NCBI GenBank assembly: GCA_004194705.1
Contig: SADC01001227.1
Location: 3,100,001 to 3,164,000, forward strand
DNA from: Ditylenchus dipsaci
Taxonomy: Eukaryota; Nematoda; Chromadorea; Rhabditida; Anguinidae
Reading direction: 5' to 3'
DNA length: 64,000 bases
Shown here one piece after another: positions 1 to 10,785 of the stretch (position 1 is the stretch's first letter; each line of letters opens with the position of its first letter). Below the pieces are notes generated by a model. The model did not search any database, was not told the origin of the DNA, and was given only the letters and a program-made list of their open reading frames with translations. The position numbers were made by a program, and so were the translations under genes.

Positions 1-44
1 AAACAAAAAGTAACTTTAATCAAACCCTAAATTCCATCATTTTT

Positions 45-120
45 TAAATGATTCAGTGGAGTTTGATGGCTCATTAGAAAGCTGAGATCCAGGGCTACAC
101 GATAATGAAAAAAATGTCGA
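45..120. repeat. Fragment of the CCCTGGATCT foldback family
   Basis: The stretch contains the core AGAAAGCTGAGATCCAGGGC, which recurs near 45080-45125, 56970-57030 and twice, inverted, at 63560-63990. It looks like one end of an element cut by the window edge. Confidence 0.5.
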
Positions 121-157
121 AAAGTCGAAACAAAAACTTTGTCAAGTTTAAGGTTGA

Positions 158-285
158 AGTTTTTTCGTGGCACATTTCAGGTTTTTCGTGGCATATTTCA
201 GTTTTTTCGTGGAACTTTTCAGGTTTTTAGCAAACCAAACCAGGGCTCTAGGTCAATTCGTCCACGGTCAATTCGTCCACAAAAT
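158..285. repeat. Short tandem repeats (22 bp x3, 14 bp x2)
   Basis: Three degenerate copies of a 22-bp unit built on TTTTTTCGTGG..TTTCAG are followed by two copies of GGTCAATTCGTCCAC. The ORF across this stretch is repeat-driven and not a gene. Confidence 0.6.
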
Positions 286-869
286 TATTTTCAAATTAAT
301 CTTTTTTGTCTTGTAAAGAAGTTCTGTTATTTTAGCCTGAACCCTACTGGATAATTTACGCACCAACCAAACCAAGTGGTCATCCATTTGGTGTTAAATT
401 ATTTTTATGTTTTTCGGGCGGGTGGAAAAGCACCTGGTACCACCTCTATATGAGTCCATTTCCAGAATTTGAAATTTCGGATTTAGCTGTAAGTAACTTA
501 AAATTATTGTTCCTAATCCAGAATCATGGTTAGTGGGGTTTTTCTTGAGTATTGGTAAAATCGAATTTCGGTAAAATCAATTGTGTCCCAATACTCAAAA
601 AATACCATACAAACCCTTATTTTAATATTATCAAACCATTTTCAGCATTTCCAGAAAACAGGTGTTGGAGCTGGTGTTGGAAAAACGTGAAAAATTTTTT
701 TGATCCTAGTGGACGACGACTTGGTTTTGTTGTACCCAGGTAGTCGTACTCAGGTTGAGGAACTCAGGTAGTGTAGTGGTACTCGGGTAATAATATTTTG
801 GTCTTGTGAAAAACCTTTTAAAATTTAACTGCATATCTATGATCCAACTTTAGTTATACTGGATAATCC

Positions 870-1372
870 ATGCATCAACTAAACCAAGTGGTCGTCCACT
901 TGAAGCGAATTTTTTTTACGTTTTTCATGTTCCAAAATCTGTTTTCTGGACTGATTCGGGCATGCTGAAGATGGTTCGATAATAGAAAAACAAGGTTTGT
1001 ATGATATTTTTTGAGTATTGCGAGATAATTGATTTTACCAAAACTCGACTTTATTGAAACTGAAGAAATACGCGAGAAAACGGCATTTTACGGCTACCAG
1101 AGAAATTCCAATATTTTTGGAAAATGTCGCGCGACATTTTCCAATATTTTATCGGTCGATTCGGATGTTTCGTCCGAATTCACCGAGAAAATATTGGAAA
1201 ATGTCGCGCGACATTTTCCAAAAATATTGGAATTTGTCTGGTAGCCGCATTTTACCACTATAAAACCACATTCAACGTGTCCGGATTAGTCCAGATAACA
1301 CGTTTTGTAACCCTGAAAGTAAAAAAAATTTTGCTCTAAGTGGACGACCACTTGGTTTGGTTGGTTCAGACT
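870..1372. mobile_element. Foldback element with a nested palindrome
   Basis: The ends are inverted: the left contains CCAAGTGGTCGTCCACTTG and the right contains AAGTGGACGACCACTTGG. A related copy lies at 3003-3320 and a partial one at 355-420. The element is interrupted by the insertion at 1092-1246. Confidence 0.65.
1092..1246. mobile_element. GGCTACC palindromic element (9-bp TSD)
   Basis: The 155-bp near-perfect palindrome begins GGCTACCAGA and ends TCTGGTAGCC. Each arm is itself palindromic around GTCGCGCGAC, and the loop carries GATTCGGATGTTTCGTCCGAA. It is flanked by the 9-bp duplication GCATTTTAC (1083-1091 and 1247-1255). The homologous element at 3003-3320 has a single GCATTTTAC at 3219-3227, the empty site. 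A 9-bp duplication with GG-starting ends suggests a Mutator-like (MULE) non-autonomous element. Confidence 0.85.
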
Positions 1373-1559
1373 AAAAATTGAAATTCCGCGAAACGTTCAC
1401 TGAAAGTAAGAGTGAGGATAAAATAAGCTCATTGCGCACACTGAAAGTGAGAGAGAAAGTAAGACTGAGAGGCAATTTTTTCCTGTTGGGTACACACTGA
1501 GATTGCGAGTCAGAGTTAGAGTGAAAGGAAAATCCGCTAGCTGGAAACGGGGCTTTAAA

Positions 1560-1795
1560 GGGGCATGCCGTGCGTTTCAAAAAGTTAAGGCGGGACCACC
1601 AATTTTTTTTGAATCGTTCTATTTTTTACTCGTTTTGCGTCAAATCTAATATTAATGACCCTATGCTACTTTTGAAAGCTAGGCAGAAAACTTAAAAAAT
1701 CTGAATGCGTATGCATGTGAAACTTGATCGAGAAAGAAAAAAAGTGCTGGTCCCCGTCCTTCTCCGTGTCAGGCACGGGCATGCCCTTTAAGGCT
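1560..1795. mobile_element. GGGCATGCC-ended element
   Basis: The ends are inverted: TTTAAAGGGGCATGCC on the left and GGCATGCCCTTTAA on the right. The same ends occur at 33932-34160, 40738-40982 and 50775-51009, with a half copy near 48957-48975. Confidence 0.7.
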
Positions 1796-1894
1796 GAATT
1801 ATCAAAAAACTTTTAAAATAACGGAACTTCTTCACAAGACAAAAAAGCTTAATTTCAAAATAATATTGTGGCACGCCCAAATCAGTTATGGGTA

Positions 1895-2660
1895 ATATTT
1901 ATTTCTGCCCCTAATTCGCTGAAAAATGCCCCCTAATTTTTCCCTCTCATCGTTTTCAGTCAAAATTTCGCGGGAATTTGAATTTTTTAGTCAAAAATAA
2001 TTTGGGTTGGTCAGAATCCCACTCCGGAATGGCCAGAAGCCCCTGAAAGTTGGTTTTTTGGGTGTTTACTATTGGGGGAGTAAACTTTCTGCGAAAATTC
2101 GATTGAGCACATCAGAATTCCAATCCGATCGGCTGAATCACTCAGAACTCCAGGTTTATGGTGGTTTTGAGTAGTTCCGGATGAAATTCTGAGTGATTCA
2201 GCCGATCGGATTGGAATTCTGATGTGCTCAATCGAATTTTCGCAGAAAGTTTATTCCCCCATTAGTAAACCCCAAAAAACCGACTTTAAGGGGCTTCTGG
2301 CCATACCTGCACGCAGCGCCGGCGGCGCGCCGGCGCTGCACGAGCGCCGGCGCGCCGCCGGGTAAAATTGGGCGAGTTCGAGCGCCGGCGGCGAAAAAAA
2401 TGAAGCGTGTCGGAGCCGGCGGCGAAAATTTTGTGAGGCACCGGCGCTTTTTTTTATTTTTGGCGAGCGTGCAGGTATGCTTCTGGCTATCCCGAAGTGG
2501 GATTCTGACTAATCCAAGTTATTTTTTGACTAAAAAATTCAAAGTCCCGCGAAGTTTTGACTGAAAACGATGAGAGAGAAAAATTAAGGGGCATTTTTTC
2601 AGCGAATTAGGGGGCATTTTTCAGCAATTAGGGGGCATTTTTTCAGTAATTAGGGGGCAA
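1895..2660. mobile_element. Large foldback element
   Basis: The left arm (1905-2150) and right arm (2170-2655) are reverse complements, apart from the insertion at 2302-2479. Both arms share GCCCCCTAATT near the outer end and GATTCAGCCGATCGGATTGG near the centre. A diverged half copy lies at 24771-24990. Confidence 0.8.
2302..2479. mobile_element. Word element, word GCGCCGGCG (8-bp TSD)
   Basis: This is a GC-rich, CpG-rich 178-bp island in AT-rich DNA. It has inverted ends CATACCTGCACGC and GCGTGCAGGTATG and many copies of GCGCCGGCG/CGCCGGCGC in both orientations. It is flanked by the exact 8-bp duplication CTTCTGGC (2294-2301, 2480-2487). It sits in the right arm of the 1895-2660 foldback; the left arm gives the uninterrupted site. 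Confidence 0.85.
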
Positions 2661-2689
2661 AATTAAATGGACAATACTTTTGACATGAC

Positions 2690-2990
2690 CCCTCAAATAA
2701 CCCCCCCCCCCCACCAAATAACCCCCCTCAAATAACCCCCCTGAAAGAACCCCCCCCCCTACCAAATAACCCGGGTTTTTTCAGTGGGGTTATTTGAGGG
2801 GGGTTATTTGGGGTATGTTTTTCAGGGTATTTTTGTCTTGAAAGGAAGTCATGTTATCTCGATATTTTTACCTGTTTTTTATCCCCTATCCTCCTGGAGG
2901 GTAGGTAGGTACCTACCCTAAAGCCCTGTGCCCAATTAGCGGATTGCCCTTCCCTCTCACTCGAACCCTCAGTGAAAATTTTGGGGAATT
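2690..2990. mobile_element. Copy of the AAATAACCCC word element
   Basis: Repeated CTCAAATAACCCCCC in both orientations is followed by a segment shared with the element at 7541-8041 (GGGGTATGTTTTTCAGGGTAT, then GTCTTGAA..GGAAGTCATGTTAT). The right end is not resolved. Confidence 0.55.
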
Positions 2991-3002
2991 TGATTTTTTT
3001 GT

Positions 3003-3320
3003 CTTAACCAACCAAACCAAGCGGTCGTCAACTTGGAGCAAAAAAATTTTTACTTTTTCGGGTTCCAAAACCAGTTTTCCGGACTAATTCAGGCATGCTG
3101 AAGATGGTTTGATAATAGTAAAATAAGGTTTTGTATAGTATTTTCTGAATATTTGTGAAATGATTGATTTTACCAAAACTCTATTTTTACCAAAACTCAA
3201 GAAATTTCCTTCAAAACGGCATTTTACCATTATTAAACCAACTTTAGCGTGTCCAAATTTGTTGAGAAAACCGGTTTTGGAACCCAAAAAGAAAAAAAAT
3301 TTTACTCTCAGTCTGCATGA
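3003..3320. mobile_element. Foldback element holding the empty target site
   Basis: This is a relative of 870-1372, with inverted segments CCAAAACCAGTTTTCC (about 3065) and GGTTTTGGAACCC (about 3272). The stretch AAAACGGCATTTTACCA at 3213-3229 matches the flanks of the 1092-1246 insertion with one copy of GCATTTTAC. Confidence 0.7.
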
Positions 3321-3469
3321 TAGCTACAACCGGTAACCGGTTGTATGGAGAACGAGTAGGTACATGGAGAACAAGTAGGTACCAAGGAGGAGTACTTTTC
3401 TGGGTGGCTGGGGATATTAATGGTCGAGAATGGTTCAAGGAAATTTTATTCAATATATATTAACTGAAT

Positions 3470-4207
3470 CTGGCACTTATTTACTTGGGGGGGCGCATTT
3501 TTTACTAATTTGTAAATCATGTTTAAACGACTCCTAAGTAACTTTTATGTGCTTAAAACGATAAAAAAGTCATTTTCTGACACTTTTCTACACAAAAATC
3601 GTTTTTTTGAAAAAAAATTTTTTTGACTAAAATTTGACTTTTTGCCTTGGTCCCCCAAGGCAATCCAACCTGAAAGGGTACCTGGATACCACAAAAAGAT
3701 GGAATTTGAATATAGTTTTGTTGACTGGGGCCTACCGCATAAAGAAACTCTGGTATGCATACATTTTTATGCATCCAGAGTCACTTTCGAGTGATTTGCG
3801 TCTAAGGTACGTGGGTGTGCGCATCTCAACCCCAAGCAACCAAGCCCCCTGCGCCCCGAAGGGGGCGCAGGGGGCTTGGATGGTTAGAGATGCGCGCGCG
3901 CACTTACCTTAGACATAATTCCGAGCTTGACTCTTGATCAAAAATGCATTAAGCGACTCTTTTTGCCCAGCTCCAGTGACCAAAACGCGGTAGAATCCCT
4001 TAATACAAGGTGTTTTGCCTTGGTCCCCCAAGGCAATAAGTCTTATTTTGGCCAAAGAATTTTTTTTCAAAAAATCTATTTTTTACGTGGAAAAGTGTCA
4101 GAAAACAACTTTTTAATCGTTTTAAGCATATAAAAATTACTTAGAAGTCGTTTAAACATGATTTACAAATGTGCAAAAAATGCGCCCCCCCAAGTACATA
4201 AGTTCCT
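3470..4207. mobile_element. CTTGGGGGGGCGC-ended foldback element
   Basis: The arms of about 180 bp are inverted: ACTTGGGGGGGCGCATTTTT at the left and its complement at 4181-4200. Both contain GTTTAAACGACTCCTAAGTA-type sequence and CCTTGGTCCCCCAAGGCAA. The core carries a strong hairpin of CCCCTGCGCCCC paired with GGGGCGCAGGGG. Relatives lie at 9690-10385, 12485-12730 (core only), 15960-16230 and 18100-18430. Confidence 0.75.
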
Positions 4208-4339
4208 CAAACGTTAGCATCCGTCCCGTTTGCAATTCTTTGCAACCCTTAGGTTCAGCGTGAAAATCCTGCACAAAACTCATAGTTTGGCACACCCAGC
4301 CTTTTGCGCGTTAAAGTTACTTAAAGAAATGCACAAACT

Positions 4340-5412
4340 TTATTTAGGATAAATCTGAAAAGTGCCACCCTGTAGCTGAAAAGTGCCACCTTCTTTAAGT
4401 TTTGGTCAATAAAGCTGAAATGTGCCACCTTTTGCTTGAAAGTGCCACCTTTTGTTGAGAAGTGCCACCTTTTGGCTCAAAAGTACCATCTTTGGTTGAA
4501 AAGTGTCACCATTTGCTGAAATGTGCCACCTTTTGTTGAAATGTGCCACCTTTGGCTGGAATGTGCCACCTTTTGGTTGGAATGTGCCACCTTTTGGCTG
4601 AAAAGTACCACCTTTGGTGAAAAGTGCCAACTTTTGTTTAAATGTTTAAATTCAAGCAGCAGTGGATCAATAGGTCTGCGTTCCGGGAATGGTACGATGG
4701 CTTTGTGCCACTGATATCAATTAACAATGCATTGGAGCGCCGCAATCTGGATATCAAGGAGAACTACACATTTTGCGAGAGGGTCTCAGTGCCATCGTTT
4801 TTCCTTAAAGTTGAAACTATGCTGAATGAATGGAGTTTGGATCTGATGGAGACACCGGCAAGAATTCCAATAGTTATTTTCTCGATTGACGTCCATATTT
4901 AGCCTTTGACTTTCCCATTACCAACCATGGACGAATACAAAGCTGCTTGGAAGTACAACGAGTTGAGTCCGGAAATCACGGATGAGCCTATTGGAGGAAA
5001 GCAAAGAAGGGAAGAAAGCGGAAGGCAAGAAATGGTAGAGCGCTAGTTATTGAAAGTAAAGAAAATTTTGTTCTCGTTCGAAATAGTTTCTCGTTGTTAC
5101 TTCGTTGTGATGGAATGAAATAAAGACTTTCATTTGCAGATAATCAAGATGGAGCTGTAGTGGAATAATTAGTAAGAAGAACAGTATATAGTATGAGACT
5201 TGAAAAGTAGGTGAGCGTAATAGCATTGTGGTGTAGTAGGTGTAGAGTACATTAAATAAGGTGGCACTTTTCAACCGAAGATGGTACTTTTGAGCCAAAG
5301 GTGGCACTTTTTAACAAAAGGTGGCACATTTCAGCTTTATTGACCAAAACTCATAAAAGGTTCCACTTTTCATCTACAGGGTGGCACTTTTCAGCCAAAA
5401 GATGGCACATTT
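4340..5412. mobile_element. Word element carrying a coding-like insert
   Basis: Two inverted blocks (4340-4640 and 5255-5412) are each built from about 20-bp units of the form GAAAAGTGCCACCTTTTGGCT. The outer parts align in reverse complement, including TTTTGGTCAATAAAGCTGAA. Possible ends are AGGATAAAT and ATTTAATCCT; no clear duplication is visible because the right flank runs into a TTTA microsatellite. Between the blocks is non-repetitive DNA with an ORF (next entry). This resembles a gene-capturing (Pack-type) non-autonomous element. Confidence 0.7.
4642..5046 (+). pseudogene. Protein-like ORF trapped inside a word element
   Basis: An 86-codon ORF starts at 4642 (MFKFKQQWINRSAFREWYDG...) and ends at a stop at 4900-4902. 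It has balanced amino-acid use (aromatic, charged and hydrophobic residues alternating) quite unlike the surrounding repeats. After the stop a second open stretch in a different frame starts at 4927 (MDEYKAAWKYNELSPEITDE...) and ends at a stop at 5044-5046. Together they look like one coding region with a premature end or frame break. I do not recognise a family. The inverted word blocks on both sides suggest a host or transposon gene fragment picked up by the element. It could also be the element's own relic protein. Confidence 0.45.
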
Positions 5413-5426
5413 AATCCTCGTCCCTT

Positions 5427-5666
<240 letters not shown>

Positions 5667-6025
5667 TAACCCGATTTCTTTTTTTAGAAGCGACTTCACT
5701 TGATCCAAATATGTCTTTGCGGAATTGCATTTTCCATTCCCGCAACCTGCACAAAAATATTTATATACATAAAGAGCGCATAAATTCTCCGTGGGTCGCC
5801 ATGTCCCCAACAAATTCGAAGGCTTCCATCGCTCTATAGCTTTTTAATGCTACAAACTTGTCTGACAGTATGATCCTTTTTATTCCTTAATAAACATAGC
5901 GGAAACTTTAGTACGATTTGCACGAACGGTGAGCTGTTTGTGAAGTGGTAGCAGAGCCCATGTAAAAATTTTATCTCTTCGGCTCCAAAATATTTTGTGA
6001 ATCCAGTTGTTTTGTAAATACTTAC
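5667..6025. other. No gene recognised
   Basis: This is unique AT-rich DNA downstream of the last visible exon of the 6026-8516 gene. That exon ends in phase 2, so a further exon should lie here or farther left, but none could be assigned. Confidence 0.4.
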
Positions 6026-8516
6026 GATCTAGCTCTTGAAGTTTTCGCCACTGGACTGTAGGAGAGTCGACTGGTCAGGGTAGATTTACGCTCAGGACTT
6101 TTTGATGTTCGGCTTGTTAGTGAGAACTTTCGCTTGGCCAAATCTCTGAAAAACATATTTCGTTCACTATACACCAAATGACATAAAATATTCTACTTTC
6201 CAATGGAAACCCTTGAGGTGATCGGAGTGTTTTGTGGAGCAATTCTGTTTGCATTTGTTGAAAGTCGACCGCTGACTGGAGGAATAGGCGTCTCTGCTTT
6301 GGGCACTTCTGACTTGACTGACTCAACTTTTTTGTTTGAGTGAAGGACAAGGAGTTCACGAAAAGATCTGGAAAATGGCATTTTTCAGTTGTTTAAAATC
6401 GGCATTATAGAAACCTACCTTTTGGGTTTGGTTTTAGTCAGGTCGATAGTTCCGTTTTCTGGCTTTGGCTTGTTGGAAGAGGATGGTGTGTCGTAGGCAT
6501 TCAAAGCAAAGCTGGATTTGGAATCGTATGAAGGTTTCCTTTTCTCTTTTTGCTCCTCTTTGACTACTGCTTTAGGCGGTTCCAGGGCAATTGCTGAAAA
6601 AAGTAGACTACTGAAAACATTTTCAGGCTCCAATAAATTTTGTGCAAAATAAAATTACTGGGAATGATAATATGACAAAAAACCACGAGCCTACTAGCGG
6701 ATTGAAGTTAAAAGCGGCGAAAAAGGCAAGTAACATTGACAGCATAAGCCAAAAGCAGAAACAGCAAATTTAAAAAGCATAAACCGAAGCAGAAATAGAA
6801 TTTATGCTTTTGCTTCTGATTGTGGCGATCTACTTTTAAAAACACTGTCTATGAACTTTTAGTATGTCTCGATTTGAGGAGACAGAGGTTGTGCTTATTT
6901 ATTACGAACATCATGACTTTATATCCATAGTCGTGTAGATTCAACGAACAGTAAAATTTGGTCTTTTCCGGACGCAGGTTGGTGTCCGGTGCCAGTTTTG
7001 CGATGCAGACAATAACTTTGAGGCTAAAAATTTATACTTATCTTATAGCTTGTTTCACGTACTTCGAGTTTGAGATCGTGCTCGAGTGTGAGTTCGGATT
7101 TTTCGCTGCGTACCCTTGATCCGAACTCGAACTCAAAAACGAACTCGAAGTACGTGAAAAAGCCATTGGAAAAATTGCTAAATCAATTCGTTCAAAAGCT
7201 CAGAATGTAGCTAAAAGGTCGCTCTACAACTTAACGTTGAGTTTCTTCCGACTTAGTACCGAGAAAGTTTTAAAAACTCAAGAAAGTGCCTAAAAGTGGA
7301 ATTACCATCAAAAACCGATGACTCTGAGGTTTGAAATTAATACTCGTCGCTGAGCAATCGCTAAAATTGATTGTTCAGTAGCTCAAAAGGTAGCCAAAAA
7401 CTTGTAGCTCAACTTAAGGTTGAACTTTTTCCGGCTTTGCATTGATAAAAATTTGAAACAATCCGATTTATTAAAAACGTAACGGATAAACCTGGTCCAA
7501 ATATTATATAGAAATTTATTAACTATAATCAGGCCCGTACCGTAAATACCCGCAAATAACGCCCCCCGCCCCCCCCCCCCCCACCAAATAACCCCCCCCC
7601 TCAAATAACTCCCTGAAATTCACACCCCCACCAAATAACCCGGGTTATTTGAGGGGGGTTATTTGGGGTATGTTTTTCAGGGTATATTTTGTCTTGAAGG
7701 GAAGTCATGTTATTTCGATATTTTGACCTGTTTCTCGTCCCTAATCCACCTGGAAGGTAGGTAGATATCTACCCTGAAGCCCGGTATCAAATTAGTGGAT
7801 TACCCTTTCACTCTCACTCTGACTCGAACTCTCACTATTACCGAGTAGCGTCCTAAATTAACTAAATTCGTGTTCAAAAAGAAAAGTACGTTAGTCTTGA
7901 GGTTTTGGATAATAAATTCGCTGTTTTGGTTTTATCAAACCGTGTTCAGCTCCCGATTCTGGGTGAAATACTAATGGTTAGATTTTAGTTTTCCTACAAT
8001 CGAATATTTTCAAGAGGGGGGTTATTTGAGGGGTCATGTCGGCCCGTACAATTTTTTGTTTTATTTGGTATAATAACCCCGAAGTTCAACTTAGGCTAGA
8101 AATTGGCCGGCCTAAGACATTTTGTACCTTTTGTTCTGGCCAATAGCAGTTGGTGCAATTGCTCCTTATCTTGCCTGCTTAAATCTGTCAGACGGACTTC
8201 CCTACTCTGTGTGAGACAGATCACATAAGTTGTTCCATTGGACATGCGTTCATTTTTCATTCTGACCTCTTTGCTGAAGAAACCTTTCTTCTATAAAATT
8301 TTTGATAATTCACAGAAGCAGAGGCAAAATATTCAAAAAAATTACTTGTTTGATGCGCTCCCCATTTTTATTCCAGTAAATGCTGAAGTAGTCAGTTTGG
8401 CTGTCGTATTCCAAACCACCCTCATGAGAAGGCAACCTGGTTAAAGTATTCACAGCCTGAGGGACACTAATTTTTTTGGCACAGAATTTCAAAATGACTT
8501 TGTGCTCCTGTGTCAT
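6026..8516 (-). CDS. Basic disordered protein, possible N-terminal PH-like domain (3' incomplete)
   Basis: Five exons fit on the minus strand: 8346-8516 (57 codons from ATG), 8128-8266, 6419-6593, 6197-6367 and 6026-6145. The last four junctions agree in phase. The first join works only if exon 2 uses the acceptor GCAAAGAG before GTC; the better-looking TTCTTCAG seven bases upstream would break the frame. Residues 1-103 alternate strands and end in an amphipathic helix (DLSRQDKEQLHQLLLARTK). This recalls the PH-like N-terminus of USP37-type deubiquitinases, but only by pattern. Residues 104-259 are Lys/Ser/Pro-rich and look disordered. The final exon ends at GATC|GTAAGT in phase 2, so the C-terminus is missing. 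An acceptor (AAGTTTCAG) lies one base before the ATG. The intron 6594-8127 holds elements at 7044-7165 and 7541-8041. Confidence 0.6.
7044..7165. mobile_element. Small palindromic element, word GAACTCGAACTC
   Basis: The inverted ends are TTTCACGTACTTCGAGTT and AACTCGAAGTACGTGAAA. Inside, GAACTCGAACTC-type words are repeated in both orientations. Confidence 0.65.
7541..8041. mobile_element. Word element, word CAAATAACCCC (8-bp TSD)
   Basis: The element is 501 bp, flanked by GCCCGTAC (7533-7540, 8042-8049). The inverted ends both run into CAAATAAC, with repeated CAAATAACCCCCC and the reverse GGGGTTATTTG. A related copy is at 2690-2990. Confidence 0.7.
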
Positions 8517-9690
8517 GCTGAAACTTGGAAAAATTCCTTTAGACAGTACGCGTGAAAAAATAAATTTGCGTATTTAAAAAAAACACGGATTTTTTTCTTG
8601 TCATTATTTGATATGCTTTTAGCTAAAATTTCATTTGGCATGTGATGTGAAAAACATTGATCTTTTTGTGACCTGCTAAGCCGGAGGGCGAAATGTGCGC
8701 GCCGAAAAATTGTGCGCCGGAAAATTGCTGGCTCGCAATTTCGCCACTCTTCTATGTTTATGGCAACGCGCAGGCTGTCTGCCACGTCGGCCACCCACAG
8801 TACAAATAGCCCAGACAATAAACATAGTTTTGGCATTGTCATAGGCGCAACCAGAAATTTCAGACGCAAAGAAGGCTAGAGTCACCAAATTGTTTCTAGC
8901 CATTTTACCTACACCGTTTAAAAAGATTTGATATTGGGGCCTATCGGTAGAAAAAAATTTGACAGAGAGAATGTGCCTACTTGGCTACACCAAGTAGGCA
9001 CTGCAAGCTGAACTAAATTTTCGATAAGATCAAGTAAGTGCTGGAAATATTTTTTAAAATCATGTCAAGAAAAGAGTTATGTTTTTTGAAATCAGTCTTT
9101 TGTGCCAATGTGATCAACTCTTGATCAAAACGAAATAATTTCTTTGTAAGACTGTTAACCTTTGGTTACACAGTTGCAGGTTCATTTGGCTTTAAATTTG
9201 ATCAAGAGGTGGGTTTCAGATCACAATTATGAAACCTTCTTAAAGGGTGTATATATGAATGTGTAACCCATCATCATGTTAAAAATAATATATGCAATAT
9301 CACTACGGTATGACATTATTGGTTGGGACTTTTGACCTTGTCATCTAGGGTGAGCCAAAAAGATGTCGAAAAGATGCAATCAGGCACAGTTACACAAGAT
9401 GTCAAGCGTAAGGGATGAGCAACAAAGTAATGAAGATTCTAATGGATTAACTAATTTTTTGCTTTTTATTTAAAACTACCAAAAATTTGATTTGAACATG
9501 TATGTTTCCCGCACTTTTCATTTCAGGACGAAATTTATTTGTAAGGCAATCTTTCTTTCTTCTCTACAATTATTTATTAGATTTTTATTTATTCATAAAT
9601 ATAAATTTATGAAGTATGATGAGCTAGAATAAGTTAATTTGGCAGGAGAACACTATTTAAGTTAGCCCGATAATGCGTTTTTTTTCGAGG
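8517..9690. other. Intergenic AT-rich DNA with one hairpin
   Basis: The only clear feature is a perfect 12-bp stem, GTGCCTACTTGG/CCAAGTAGGCAC, with a 5-base loop at 8973-9001. No coding exon could be supported. Confidence 0.5.
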
Positions 9691-10385
9691 TCTATGTATT
9701 TTTTAAGCCGTTTAAACGATAGAAACGGCGAGAAAAGTGTGGCAAGGACATTTTTTGAATTTTTTTCGTTTGCCTTAGTCCCTCTTAGGTTTTTGGTCAA
9801 TTTTTGCCTTGGTCCCGCCTATGGTTTTGGTCATTTTTGAGTATTTTATCCTGTTTTGATCACTTGGGCTGGGCAAGCACAGTCTCTATATACATTTTTG
9901 ATCAAGAGTTTTGCTCTGAATCATGTATAAGGTGAGTGAGTGCGCCATCTCTAACCCTCATGCCCCCTGTGCCCCTTTCGGGGCCACAAGGGGCTTGCAT
10001 ACTTAGAGTAAACAAAAATATGTTCAAATTCCATCTTTTTGGTTATCCAAGTACCCTTTCAGGTTGGAATTCCTCAGGGAGCAAGGCGAAAAGTAGAATT
10101 TCGGCCAAATTTTCTTTTCAAAAAATCTATTTATTGTGTGAAAAAATGTCAGAAAATAACTTTTTTGTCATTTTAAGGGTACTTATCCCGTTTACCCCCG
10201 CCCCCAAATTTTTGAAAAGTGACCAAAAAAGATCCTAAGTTTTTATGGGGTCGGAGGTGGTGGTTTTGTTGGTGAACGGGATAAGTACCGTTTTAAGCAT
10301 ATAAAAGTTACTTAGGAGTCGTTTAAACACTATTTTTAAATAATTGAAAAACCCGCCCCCAACTCAATAAGTGCCCCATTCTGAA
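9690..10385. mobile_element. Diverged copy of the 3470-4207 family
   Basis: It shares CCTTGGTCCC, the GTTTAAAC segment, the GCCCCCTGTGCCCC hairpin and the CGCCCCCAACTCAATAAGTG end. It is interrupted by the insertion at 10178-10289. Confidence 0.7.
10178..10289. mobile_element. Nested 112-bp element (8-bp TSD)
   Basis: The inverted ends are GGTACTTATCCCGTT and AACGGGATAAGTACC. The flanks ATTTTAAG (10170-10177) and GTTTTAAG (10290-10297) match at 7 of 8 bases. Uninterrupted relatives of the host element read GTTTTAAGCATATAAAA at this point. Confidence 0.85.
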
Positions 10386-10742
10386 CACGAACTTTGCGTC
10401 GAACTAGATTTTTCTCTCACTTTCTGGTGAATTTAAGGAACCGATATTTAAAAACTAACTTCTAGTCAAAGTATGCGTTTCAGGATTAAAAAGTAGGCAT
10501 TTATGGTTAAAAAGTGTATTTTTTGACGTGATGTTCAAGTTATTTTCCTGAGCCGCATATTCATTTATTATACGGTATCCGAAACTGTTGAAAAATATGA
10601 AATTTTGTGATTGCCGACAACTATACGCGTCACCATGAGAAGTGCCATAAATGATTTTTTTAAGTCTTACATTTTTGAATCAAATCTGACACTGGCAAAA
10701 TATTTCCTTATTGCAGTTTCAATTCACAATTTACAAAGTTTT

Positions 10743-10748
10743 TTTATT
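10743..10748 (-). promoter_or_regulatory. Candidate poly(A) signal AATAAA
   Basis: TTTATT on the plus strand gives AATAAA on the minus strand, about 38 bases after the stop codon of the 10786-14820 gene. Confidence 0.5.
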
Positions 10749-10785
10749 TACATCACACCTACTCAAAAATAAATAAAACGATTTT

